A stretch of DNA of 64,000 nucleotides from Lentisphaerae bacterium ADurb.Bin082 (lineage in GTDB: Bacteria; Verrucomicrobiota; Lentisphaeria; Oligosphaerales; Oligosphaeraceae): assembly GCA_002070945.1 (NCBI GenBank), contig MWEG01000025.1:1-64000 (forward strand), written 5' to 3'. This document shows positions 7,684 through 15,240 of the stretch, in pieces. Each line of letters starts with the position of its first letter. The stretch's first letter is position 1. The notes under the pieces were generated by a model, which saw only the letters and a list, made by a program, of their open reading frames with translations, made no database searches and was not told the DNA's origin. The position numbers and the translations under genes were made by a program.

Positions 7684-8583
7684 TCAAGCCATGAAGTCGT
7701 TCACTTCCTGCCGAGTGGGGATGGACGGAATCGCGCCGTGTCGGCTGATGGTTACGGCAGCAGCTTTGCAAGCGATCTCCAGAGCTGCCTGGACTGGGGC
7801 GCGCCGTGCAATCTCGGCCAGGAAATAACCGGTGAAAGTGTCGCCGGCCGCAGTCGTGTCAACCACCCGGGTGGCGAAAGCGCTTTGCCGTACCAGGCCA
7901 GTTTCCGGCGACCGGCAGACAGCGCCATCAGCACCCAGGGTGATGCAGATCATGCTTTCCGGAAAAGCCGCCTGGAGTTCTTCGGCCAGGTCGTCGAGGT
8001 CCATTCCTACTGGTCGCCGCGCCAATCCGGCGGCCTCAATTTCATTGAGAATGAAGACGTCAACGCAATCAAGCGGGAAGTCGAGGGCATCAGCGGTGAA
8101 GGGGGCAGGATTGAAGCAGATTTTCATGCCGGCGGCCTTGCCTGCCTTGAGCAGTTCTGGGGTCAGGTTGATTTCATTTTGCAAGACCAGCCAGTCGCCT
8201 TCCTGTGCTTCGTCCAGCACCTGGGCGATGAACGAATGCGGGATATGCTGATTGGCGCCGCCGTAGACGATGATGCTGTTCATGCCTCGGGCGTCCACCT
8301 GGATGATGGCATGGCCGCTTGGCCAGGTTTCTGAAAGTCTGACGAAGCGGATGTCGATGCCGGCCTCTTGCAGCAGGCTGCGCATCCATTCGTCGCCAGC
8401 GCCGAGCATTCCGGCATGCCAGACCTGGATGCCGGCTCGGGCGAGCGCCACGGACTGATTAGCGCCTTTTCCGCCGGGGAACCTGGTCATCGTATCGCAG
8501 GGGACGGTCTCGCCAGGCTGGGCGAGGGTTTTCACCTGGTACACGTAATCAAGATTCAAGGAGCCGAAGTTAATGACTTTCAT
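7684..8583 (-). CDS. rbsK: Ribokinase-family (PfkB) sugar kinase
   Basis: A 299-aa kinase, near the usual ribokinase length. The N-terminal GSLNLD motif, the glycine-rich substrate loop GGKGANQ (residues 37-43) and the anion-hole/catalytic motif DTTAAGDTFTGYF with catalytic Asp248 are all intact. It phosphorylates ribose or a related sugar with ATP in the cytoplasm. It sits between the oadB-like gene (29 bases upstream) and the propeller protein (32 bases downstream). Ribose is the default; a nucleoside or another pentose/hexose is possible given the context. Confidence 0.85.
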   Translation of the reverse strand: MKVINFGSLNLDYVYQVKTLAQPGETVPCDTMTRFPGGKGANQSVALARAGIQVWHAGMLGAGDEWMRSLLQEAGIDIRFVRLSETWPSGHAIIQVDARGMNSIIVYGGANQHIPHSFIAQVLDEAQEGDWLVLQNEINLTPELLKAGKAAGMKICFNPAPFTADALDFPLDCVDVFILNEIEAAGLARRPVGMDLDDLAEELQAAFPESMICITLGADGAVCRSPETGLVRQSAFATRVVDTTAAGDTFTGYFLAEIARRAPVQAALEIACKAAAVTISRHGAIPSIPTRQEVNDFMA

Positions 8584-8612
8584 CGCGCCTCCTCCTTGTT
8601 GCTCATTGGCGA

Positions 8613-9773
8613 TTACTTGCCAAAGATGCTAAGAACGCTCTCGGGCAGGATATCATAGCCGTTGGCGATCATCCAGGTAGAGAAAGCCAGCAGCAGACCG
8701 CCGACAAACACGGAGCCGATCTGCCCGGCGACGTTGGCGCTGACCGTGTACGGCAGAATCACATTGCCCGGGTCCTCGTCCTGGGCAATCTTTTGAATGA
8801 CTCGGGCTGACATCGGGAACGCGGAAATGCCGGCAGCGCCGACCATGGGGTTGACCTTTTCCTTGAGGAAGAGATTGGCGATTTTGGCGAAGATGACGCC
8901 ACCAGCAGTGTCAAAGATAAACGCGCCCAGCCCGAGGGCCATAATCTTGAGCGTCGCCGGGGTCAGGAATTTATCTGCCGTCATGGTGGAGCCGATAGTG
9001 ATTCCCAAAAGCAGGGTGACTAAGTTAGCCAGTTCATTCTGGGCTGACTTCGACAGTCTCTCCAGCACGCCGCATTCGCGGACCAGGTTGCCGAACATAA
9101 GCATGCCGACCAGGGCGGCGCACATCGGCGCTATCAGCCCAGCAATTATAGTGACAGCGATCGGGAAGATAATGCGCGTTGTCTTAGAGACGTCGCCGCC
9201 TTGATACGGCATTCGGATCAGGCGTTCTGACTTCGTAGTCAGGAGGCGCACCACCGGCGGTTGAATCAGCGGCACCAGAGCCATGTAGGAATACGCCGCC
9301 ACTGAAATCGGCCCGAGCATGTCGGCCGCCATGCGCGTCGCCACAAAAATCGAGGTCGGCCCGTCAGCAGCGCCGATGATGCCGATAGCGGTCGACTGCC
9401 CCAAGTTGAATCCCAGAAAGCGCGCCAGGAACATCGTACAGATGATGCCAATCTGGGCGGCAAAGCCGAAAGTGAGCATGAATGGCCGACGCAGCAATGG
9501 CCCGAAATCCATCATCGCGCCAATGGCGACGAAAATCAGCGTCGGAAACAACTCGTTTTTGATACCGTTATTCAGCAAATAAGTAAGCACACCATGTTCA
9601 CCGACTGCGGACGACTCAGGGAAATTCGCCAGGATGGCGCCGAAGCCAATCGGCAACAGCAACATCGGCTCGTATTCTTTGTAGATGGCAGCCCAAATCA
9701 GCGCCAAGCCGATGACAAACATGACGATATGGCCAAAATCAAGTTGACTTAAGCCGACAAAAAAATCTTCCAT
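8613..9773 (-). CDS. Na+-transporting decarboxylase beta subunit (OadB/GcdB family)
   Basis: A 386-aa polytopic membrane protein with about nine to eleven helices. The signature IGIIGAADGPTSIFV contains the essential Asp of the sodium channel (Asp203 in Klebsiella OadB), and the C-terminal region MVGAAGISAFPMSARVIQK is also typical. OadB/GcdB/MmdB subunits couple decarboxylation of a carboxybiotin carrier to Na+ export. No alpha (carboxyltransferase), gamma or biotin carrier subunit is present nearby; instead a ribokinase and a glycosidase-like gene follow. It probably works with subunits encoded elsewhere. Confidence 0.9.
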   Translation of the reverse strand: MEDFFVGLSQLDFGHIVMFVIGLALIWAAIYKEYEPMLLLPIGFGAILANFPESSAVGEHGVLTYLLNNGIKNELFPTLIFVAIGAMMDFGPLLRRPFMLTFGFAAQIGIICTMFLARFLGFNLGQSTAIGIIGAADGPTSIFVATRMAADMLGPISVAAYSYMALVPLIQPPVVRLLTTKSERLIRMPYQGGDVSKTTRIIFPIAVTIIAGLIAPMCAALVGMLMFGNLVRECGVLERLSKSAQNELANLVTLLLGITIGSTMTADKFLTPATLKIMALGLGAFIFDTAGGVIFAKIANLFLKEKVNPMVGAAGISAFPMSARVIQKIAQDEDPGNVILPYTVSANVAGQIGSVFVGGLLLAFSTWMIANGYDILPESVLSIFGK

Positions 9774-9950
9774 GAGTAACTGTCCTTTGCGTCTTGATGC
9801 TGTTAGATGGAGGGCTCACCCCAGATCGGATTCATCCGCAAACCGGCTCTGGCGCACGGGTATAAACAAGAATATACTGCCAATTGTATTTTTTTTCCCA
9901 CTCTTGCTGTAAAAAAATGGTTAATGTGCGGCATTATGGCGATGAAAGGT

Positions 9951-10120
9951 AATGGGTCAGTCTTCTGTAGTGCCTTTACAAGGCACCAGTTTTGGGGCAC
10001 GTCTATCCCCAGGCTGAAGCCTGGGGTTAAGCATGGTTAAGCGCCTACGGCGCAAAAGAATATGACTATAAGCATGATGCATTTTTGCCGGCTGGAAGCC
10101 TGTAGAAGCCTGTGGAGGAC
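9951..10120 (+). repeat. Dispersed palindromic repeat A, copy 1
   Basis: A ~170-bp element with three hairpins in order: TGCCTTTACAAGGCA (9971-9985), CCCCAGGCTGAAGCCTGGGG (10007-10026) and GCGCCTACGGCGC (10041-10053), followed by a GCCGGCTGGAAGCC segment. Inverted copies with the same order occur at 54303-54410 and 56313-56474. Confidence 0.8.
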
Positions 10121-10223
10121 GCATGTTTTCGCTCTACCGTCCACCAACGTCCGCAGCTACAGAGCTGCGGACGTTATGGACGCTGATTGTCGTATGTAAG
10201 CCTGGCGGCCCAAAGGGCCAGCA

Positions 10224-10266
10224 ACATAAAAGCCCAGGGTGAGCGTAGCGAAGCCCTGGGTGAGGC
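10224..10266 (-). repeat. CCCAGGG hairpin repeat D, copy 1
   Basis: An inverted repeat with CCCAGGG/CCCTGGG arms and a CTTCGCT-type loop, followed by CTTTTATGTT on the minus strand. The opposite-strand counterpart is at 39886-39920. Terminator-like, but dispersed. Confidence 0.6.
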
Positions 10267-10365
10267 GTATAATAATTTTGAGCCCCGCCAGGGGTGACAC
10301 ATAAGTGCCGTTTTGAAGAAAATCCTTTTTGGATGGGGTCTACATACACCCCCCTCGCCCCTCAG

Positions 10366-10400
10366 CATTCAGCATTCAGCATTCACCATTCAGCATTCAG
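10366..10400 (-). repeat. Heptamer repeat (five units)
   Basis: Five contiguous CATTCAG/CATTCAC units reaching into the last bases of the neighbouring gene. Read on the minus strand the unit is CTGAATG, one base different from the 18-unit array at 24541-24666. Confidence 0.75.
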
Positions 10401-11476
10401 CTTTGCGTTTCGGCTGGCTTCATTTGCTTGAATTGATAGATAGCGAGCAGCGGCGAGGTTCTTCCCTGTGCTGGCGTTAGTGTCGTCAAGGTGAAGCGCT
10501 TGCCGTGCGATTCGAATTCTTCGGCTTTGGCGGCGATTGCATCCAGCAGATGTTGTCGCATGCTTTTTCCGGCTTCGTTGGCCAGCCATTTCCATGCTTC
10601 TTGATTGGCGAGGAAGATTTCCTGGCTGCCGGCCAGTGCCATAGTCGGTTCTGGGAAGACTTCGATCAGGCTGTCAGCTGTTTTGCGCATATCTGCCAGT
10701 TGGCTGCGGCTAGCGTCTTCCGTACGCAGGCGTTCGGCAATGATAGTATTGCACAGGCTGGCCAGGTGGTCGAGTTGCTGATTCTCCTGGCCTGGCAGAG
10801 CCATGAACTCAGCTGGGTTATTGATGGCGGTGCGCAGCAGGCTGGTGATTTTTTCCAACGGCTGGACCAGCAGTTCTTGTAGGCGCGAATGGCCTTTCAA
10901 GGTCATATAGAGAACTCCTGACGTCACTACGGCCAGCAGCCAGATGGCGATATCAAGGTGACGTCGGCTGACCCGCATGAAACGAAGCTGGCGTTCCTGT
11001 TGCTCTAAGATGACCTCCAGCAACGCCTGCCTGATCTTCTCCTGTTCGGCGGCCACGGCTTGCCACTGCGCACCGGACGGCTTTTCCGGGAGTCGTTTCA
11101 ATTCCCGGTCATATTGGTCGATCAGCTCTGGCAATCCAGGCGCCTGGGGAGCCTCATCGACTTCTGTGGTGCTGTCGCCGGCTGCTTTCAAATCCTGGAT
11201 GACGCCTGCTTTCTGGCGCAAATCAGCTGCGTCTTGCAGCAATTCCTGGCGTCGGCGTTCCTCGTCCTGACTGTTCTGATGGAGACTTCCTGGCCTTTCC
11301 AGCAGGCTTAGCATGTCCCGCGCCGTCTTAGTCACGGTGGCTGCCAGGCGCTGCTCCAGCTTCAGGCTGATCCTCAGCTGGGCATGCATCAAGATAGCGG
11401 CCAGCCCGCCAATCAGGAGCAGGGCTGAACTCACGGTCATGAAAAATTGCGGTGATTTCTTGGCGCTCATAGTCAT
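10397..11476 (-). CDS. Membrane sensor-like protein without output domain
   Basis: A 359-aa protein with two membrane helices (about residues 11-32 and 174-195) enclosing a ~140-aa mostly helical extracytoplasmic domain. A HAMP-like linker (VQPLEKITSLLRTAINNP) is followed by a helical segment and a PAS-like C-terminal region (MRKTADSLIEVFPEPTMALAGSQEIFLANQEAWKWL). This is the N-terminal half of a sensor kinase or methyl-accepting protein, but no histidine kinase, GGDEF or MCP signalling domain follows and the gene ends with its own stop. It is last in the operon that begins with the class III aminotransferase. Confidence 0.65.
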   Translation of the reverse strand: MTMSAKKSPQFFMTVSSALLLIGGLAAILMHAQLRISLKLEQRLAATVTKTARDMLSLLERPGSLHQNSQDEERRRQELLQDAADLRQKAGVIQDLKAAGDSTTEVDEAPQAPGLPELIDQYDRELKRLPEKPSGAQWQAVAAEQEKIRQALLEVILEQQERQLRFMRVSRRHLDIAIWLLAVVTSGVLYMTLKGHSRLQELLVQPLEKITSLLRTAINNPAEFMALPGQENQQLDHLASLCNTIIAERLRTEDASRSQLADMRKTADSLIEVFPEPTMALAGSQEIFLANQEAWKWLANEAGKSMRQHLLDAIAAKAEEFESHGKRFTLTTLTPAQGRTSPLLAIYQFKQMKPAETQS

Positions 11477-11548
11477 GCAAGCAAGCCGGTCGGCCGCTCA
11501 CTATCTTTGGAATATTGCGGTATCGTCAAACAAAACGGCGCTTAGCAT

Positions 11549-12745
11549 TTAGTCGTCAGCCAGACAATCAAAGTATCCTTGAATCAGGACGACTGGCGTT
11601 CCTTTGTCTCCGGAGCCGCTGGTCAAGTCGCAGAGGCTGCCGAGCAGGTCGGTCAGCTGTCGCGGCGTGGTTCCCAGGGATTCCTCTTCTCCCACCTGGC
11701 CGGTATTTTTCTTATCCCGGAGGCGTTCCTGGATAGTGGCGTTGACTACCGCGTCGTCCTTTGTCTTCTTCTGCATCTCGTCCGCCAGGTACTTCAATTT
11801 CACTTCATGCGGGGTGCCTCGCAGGCCAGCCGTGAAGCCGGGCGAGACGACCGGGTCGGCCAGTTCCCAGATTTTGCCGACCGGGTCTTTGAAAGCGCCG
11901 TCACCATAGACCATCACTTCGACGCGCTTGCCGGTCAATTCCAGCAGGCGCGCCTGAATCCGCTCCACCAGGGTCTGGCAGTCGCGTGGAAAGAGCTTGA
12001 CTTCCTCATCGTCTGACTTGTTGGAGCCAAGCAGGCCATAGTCAGCATTATAGCCTGCTCCTGGTTCGACTGGCGTTGTGCAGAGGTCGTCCAGCCCCAG
12101 CACGATTTCGGCGCCGGCGGCTTGCAGGCGCCGTTTGCTCCGAGCGCGGCTATGGATGTCGGCCGTCAGCACCTGCCGGGAAAAAGGCAGGATAGCGCAG
12201 ACGTCGTTAGCGAAATGAATCTCGGCCTTGTCAGCGCCGACGATTTTCTTGTACAAGTCAACGTAGTCGATGCCGGTGAACGGATGCAGCACCTTGGCGC
12301 CGAACAATTCCCGGTAGTGCTTTTCGTCCAGGACATCCGTATACGGATTAACCGTCGTCCGGTCCAGCACTTCCGGGTCCATCAGGTGGTTGCCCACTTC
12401 GTCAGCCGGATAGCTGAACAGCAGGTGGACCTTGTCAACGCCACGCGCGATCGCCTGCAAGATGACGGCAAAGCGGTTACGGCTCAAAATCGGGAAAGTC
12501 ACCCCGATTTCGCCGGACGGGAATTTGCTGCGGACGTCCTTGGCGATCTGGTCAGCGGTGATGAAGTTTCCCTGCGTTCTGGCGACGGCGGACTCGGTGA
12601 TGCCGAGTACGTCGCGGTCATTGAGCTGGTAGTTAGCTTGCTTGCAAGACGTCAGCAAGGCGTCGATGACCCGCTCGGCCAAATCGTCGCCCGGACGGAA
12701 AATCGGGCAGCGTATGCCGCGGACTTGGGTGCCGATAGTGCGCAT
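11549..12745 (-). CDS. CofE-like (F420-0:gamma-glutamyl ligase family) protein
   Basis: A 398-aa cytoplasmic protein. The opening block (RGIRCPIFRPGDDLAERVIDAL...LNDRDVLGITESAVARTQGNF) and VMVYGDGAFKDPVGKIWELADPVVSPGF resemble F420-0:L-glutamate ligases, which form a gamma-glutamyl amide with GTP and divalent metal. It is much longer than archaeal CofE (~250 aa), and no other F420 gene is visible, so it more likely ligates glutamate to a different acceptor. It lies 55 bases downstream of the TIM-barrel isomerase gene in a run with an aminotransferase and M20 peptidase, which suggests metabolism of an amine or glutamylated compound. Confidence 0.7.
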   Translation of the reverse strand: MRTIGTQVRGIRCPIFRPGDDLAERVIDALLTSCKQANYQLNDRDVLGITESAVARTQGNFITADQIAKDVRSKFPSGEIGVTFPILSRNRFAVILQAIARGVDKVHLLFSYPADEVGNHLMDPEVLDRTTVNPYTDVLDEKHYRELFGAKVLHPFTGIDYVDLYKKIVGADKAEIHFANDVCAILPFSRQVLTADIHSRARSKRRLQAAGAEIVLGLDDLCTTPVEPGAGYNADYGLLGSNKSDDEEVKLFPRDCQTLVERIQARLLELTGKRVEVMVYGDGAFKDPVGKIWELADPVVSPGFTAGLRGTPHEVKLKYLADEMQKKTKDDAVVNATIQERLRDKKNTGQVGEEESLGTTPRQLTDLLGSLCDLTSGSGDKGTPVVLIQGYFDCLADD

Positions 12746-12800
12746 GGAGTTCCTTTTCTGAAATGACGTTTCTACGGGCGGCTGGCGCCTGAGGGCCGGG

Positions 12801-13547
12801 TCATTTTTTCACAATCTGGCGAAGGTATTCGAGGCTGATTTTAGCGCTTTCGAACTGCGGGCGCTGGCAGACATCCTGTTCATAGATGAGCCATTGGCAG
12901 ACTGTGCCGCGGGCAGCGGCGACGACAGCCGGGAGGTCGATGCGGCCCTGGCCGAGTTCAGTGAAGGTTTCCTCGTCCTTGGCCATGTCTTTTACATGAA
13001 TCTGGGGCAAGCGCTGGGCGTACTTCTTGATATAGCGGACCGGGCATTCGCCGCCCTTGACAATCCAGTAGACGTCGAGTTCAGCCTGAACCTGGACTGG
13101 GTCAGTGCGTTGGAACAGGATATCCAGCGCATACTCGCCGTTAATCTTCTCGAATTCGGCGGCGTGGTTGTGGTAAGTAAAAGTCAGCCCCTGGGCTGCT
13201 GCTTCCTTGCCCGCCTTGGCGCAGATGCGAATCGTGTCTTCGAGGGTGTCGCGGAAAGGCCCGCCATGGCTGATTGTGACATATTTGCAGCCGAGTGCGC
13301 GGGCGTAGTCAAACGTCTGGTTGGCCGGATTGTCGAACTCCTTGGCGTTGACATGCATGCCGCAGGTGCTGATGCCGGTCTCCTTCAGGAAGGCGGCCAG
13401 CTCATCCGGCGCCATGTCGCCAAAATAAAACGCGAATTCAACGCCGTCGCAGCCAAGGCGTGCGAGGTCGCGCATAACGCCTTTGAAATCCTGCTTCAGC
13501 GGTTCGCGGATAGTATAGAGCTGAATGCCGATTTTCATGTTCTGCAT
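12801..13547 (-). CDS. TIM-barrel sugar phosphate isomerase/epimerase family protein
   Basis: A 248-aa protein of the AP-endonuclease-2/xylose-isomerase-like superfamily. It starts MKIGIQLYTIREPLKQDFKGVMRDLARLGCDGVEF and carries metal-ligand motifs GMHVNAKEF, TYHNHAAEF, ELDVYWIVKGG and IHVKDM in the expected order. Such proteins isomerise or epimerise sugars, inositols or keto-acids. The gene starts 4 bases after the stop of the upstream amidohydrolase, so the two are co-translated. Substrate unknown. Confidence 0.85.
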   Translation of the reverse strand: MQNMKIGIQLYTIREPLKQDFKGVMRDLARLGCDGVEFAFYFGDMAPDELAAFLKETGISTCGMHVNAKEFDNPANQTFDYARALGCKYVTISHGGPFRDTLEDTIRICAKAGKEAAAQGLTFTYHNHAAEFEKINGEYALDILFQRTDPVQVQAELDVYWIVKGGECPVRYIKKYAQRLPQIHVKDMAKDEETFTELGQGRIDLPAVVAAARGTVCQWLIYEQDVCQRPQFESAKISLEYLRQIVKK

Positions 13548-13551
13548 GGCG

Positions 13552-14367
13552 TCACCAGTCCTTTCCCAGTAATTTCTCTATGTTGCGATAGAGGATATTG
13601 TGCTTGTCGTCCTCGCTGATATCTGCCGAGAGTATGCCGCCCACGTGCTGGTATTCGTCAAACCAGGGCATGTCAGTGCCGAACAGCAGGCGATGGCTGC
13701 CGATGTCAGCGCAGAGCCGTTCGATGATGGTATGCTGGCCAGGCAGGCTAGTCAGCTCGAAATAGACATTCGGGCAAGCATCGGCGACGCGCTTGGCGCC
13801 GGGCAAGTCGCCGGAAAACGAATGCGCCATGAAGAACGTCACTTGCGGGTAGCGGGTGGCGACCTCTTGCATCACGTCTGGGCCGTCAAACTGGCTGCCG
13901 CCCCAAGTGTGGACGAGGATGGGCAGGCGGCGTTCGGACGCGAAGTTCAGCACCGGTTCGTAGCGTGGGTCGGTCACCTTGACCTTGTGATAATCGGGCA
14001 GGAATTTAAAGCCGATAGCCAACGGCGCCATGCTGTCGTACTGGTCCAAGTCCTCGGCGATAAAGTCTGTTTGATGCGGACTGATGCTCACATACATGCG
14101 GAGGATGTCCGGGAAACGGGCGGTGATGGCGTGGACGCGCTGGTTGCGGAACGACCCCATCAGCGAATAGTGATGCGAAAAGACCAGGCGCCGCACGCCA
14201 ATGCGGCGCAAATGAGCGACCATTTCCGGCGCTTCGCAACGCGCGAAGTAGATAGCGTTATGCGAGCCCATGTGACCGTGCATGTCATATATCGGGATAT
14301 CGGCGATGCCGTTTTTCCAAAAGGCCTCGGCTAACGACCCCGGCTGTTCCCACACTGCTTTTTTCAT
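13552..14367 (-). CDS. Amidohydrolase-2 family TIM-barrel hydrolase (intact metal site)
   Basis: A 271-aa metal-dependent hydrolase. The HxH motif is present (YDMHGHMG, about residues 29-31), followed by His in PILVHTWGG, His in FFMAHSFSG and Asp in LLFGTDMPWF, the standard mononuclear-metal ligand set of this superfamily. Likely a cytoplasmic hydrolase or decarboxylase acting on a small cyclic or carboxylated compound. It is paired with a paralogue just upstream that has lost these residues, and is 4 bases from the downstream isomerase gene. Confidence 0.85.
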   Translation of the reverse strand: MKKAVWEQPGSLAEAFWKNGIADIPIYDMHGHMGSHNAIYFARCEAPEMVAHLRRIGVRRLVFSHHYSLMGSFRNQRVHAITARFPDILRMYVSISPHQTDFIAEDLDQYDSMAPLAIGFKFLPDYHKVKVTDPRYEPVLNFASERRLPILVHTWGGSQFDGPDVMQEVATRYPQVTFFMAHSFSGDLPGAKRVADACPNVYFELTSLPGQHTIIERLCADIGSHRLLFGTDMPWFDEYQHVGGILSADISEDDKHNILYRNIEKLLGKDW

Positions 14368-14407
14368 GTTCTATGGCTCCCTTTTATGGCAACGGATACT
14401 CGCGTCA

Positions 14408-15181
14408 TCAGACCAGCTGTGCCTGGGTCAGAAGGCGTTCGAGATTCTGGCTGGCGATCTGTCGAACTTGCTCCATGGGCAATCCGCTGTGGCGGATCGA
14501 CAGCATGGTGCTGCCGTGGCCAAACCGCGGATAGCCGCTGCCGTAGAGCAGTCGTTCGGCGCCATACAGCCGGGCTAAGTCAGCGATGCCTTCCGGCACC
14601 CAATATTCTGAAAGCTCGACGTGGCAGCCAGGGAAATTCTCCAGCAACGGCCGGATATTGCGGTCCGCCCCCCAGAGGCTGACCCCATTGACAATGACGG
14701 TCGCCGCCGGGAATTCGCGCATGAAATCGAAGACGCCGCGCCAGCCGCCGTCCATGATCCGCTGTCCCAGGAAGACGGGGATGCGCCGTTCTGCGGCAGC
14801 GTCCATCAGTCGGCCGATAGTCAGGCGGCAGGCCTGCCAGCGGTGCGCGACCGGAAACAAGTTCAAGGCGCCGACGCGGTTGGCCGCCATGCGTGCGAAG
14901 AACTCGTCTGGAGGCGGCAATTCGTCGCACTGCGCGGGGAGGATAGTCCACACCCCGGTCAGGCGGTTATCGACGTCGTCAGCCTGGATAAGTTCCAGGA
15001 GGTTCTCATTGGCGAAGATAGCGCCGGCGGCTTCCGTGTTAGCGTGCGCCACCAGCGCCTTGTCCACCCCGTTGCGATCCATTTCGGCCAACAATCCGGC
15101 GGCTGTCTCTCCGCCTCGGGCATTGCCCAGGATCGGCGCTCCGATCGCGCACTGCGCGTCAAAGAAGGCAAAGTCTTTCAT
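14408..15181 (-). CDS. Amidohydrolase-2 paralogue lacking metal ligands
   Basis: A 257-aa protein with the same fold and length as the next gene in the operon (40 bases downstream). Every metal-ligand position has changed: HxH becomes QCA (FFDAQCAIG), the barrel His becomes Gly (PVFLGQRIMDG), the third His is lost (VIVNGVSLWG) and the catalytic Asp is replaced (LLYGSGYPRFG instead of GTDMP). It is probably a non-catalytic partner or regulator of the active paralogue, or uses altered chemistry. The frame is intact, so it is not a simple pseudogene. Confidence 0.8.
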   Translation of the reverse strand: MKDFAFFDAQCAIGAPILGNARGGETAAGLLAEMDRNGVDKALVAHANTEAAGAIFANENLLELIQADDVDNRLTGVWTILPAQCDELPPPDEFFARMAANRVGALNLFPVAHRWQACRLTIGRLMDAAAERRIPVFLGQRIMDGGWRGVFDFMREFPAATVIVNGVSLWGADRNIRPLLENFPGCHVELSEYWVPEGIADLARLYGAERLLYGSGYPRFGHGSTMLSIRHSGLPMEQVRQIASQNLERLLTQAQLV

Positions 15182-15240
15182 AGCTGCAACTGCCTTGGAA
15201 TGAGATTATTAGGAAGGTTGAAAATATTTCTTGCATGGCG

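Larger units (their letters stand above)
9774..10396. other. Repeat-rich intergenic region
   Basis: About 620 bp with no convincing gene. It contains dispersed repeat A (9951-10120), a CCCAGGG hairpin repeat (10224-10266) and a short heptamer array (10366-10400). Short open frames here follow the repeats and lack ribosome binding sites. Confidence 0.65.
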
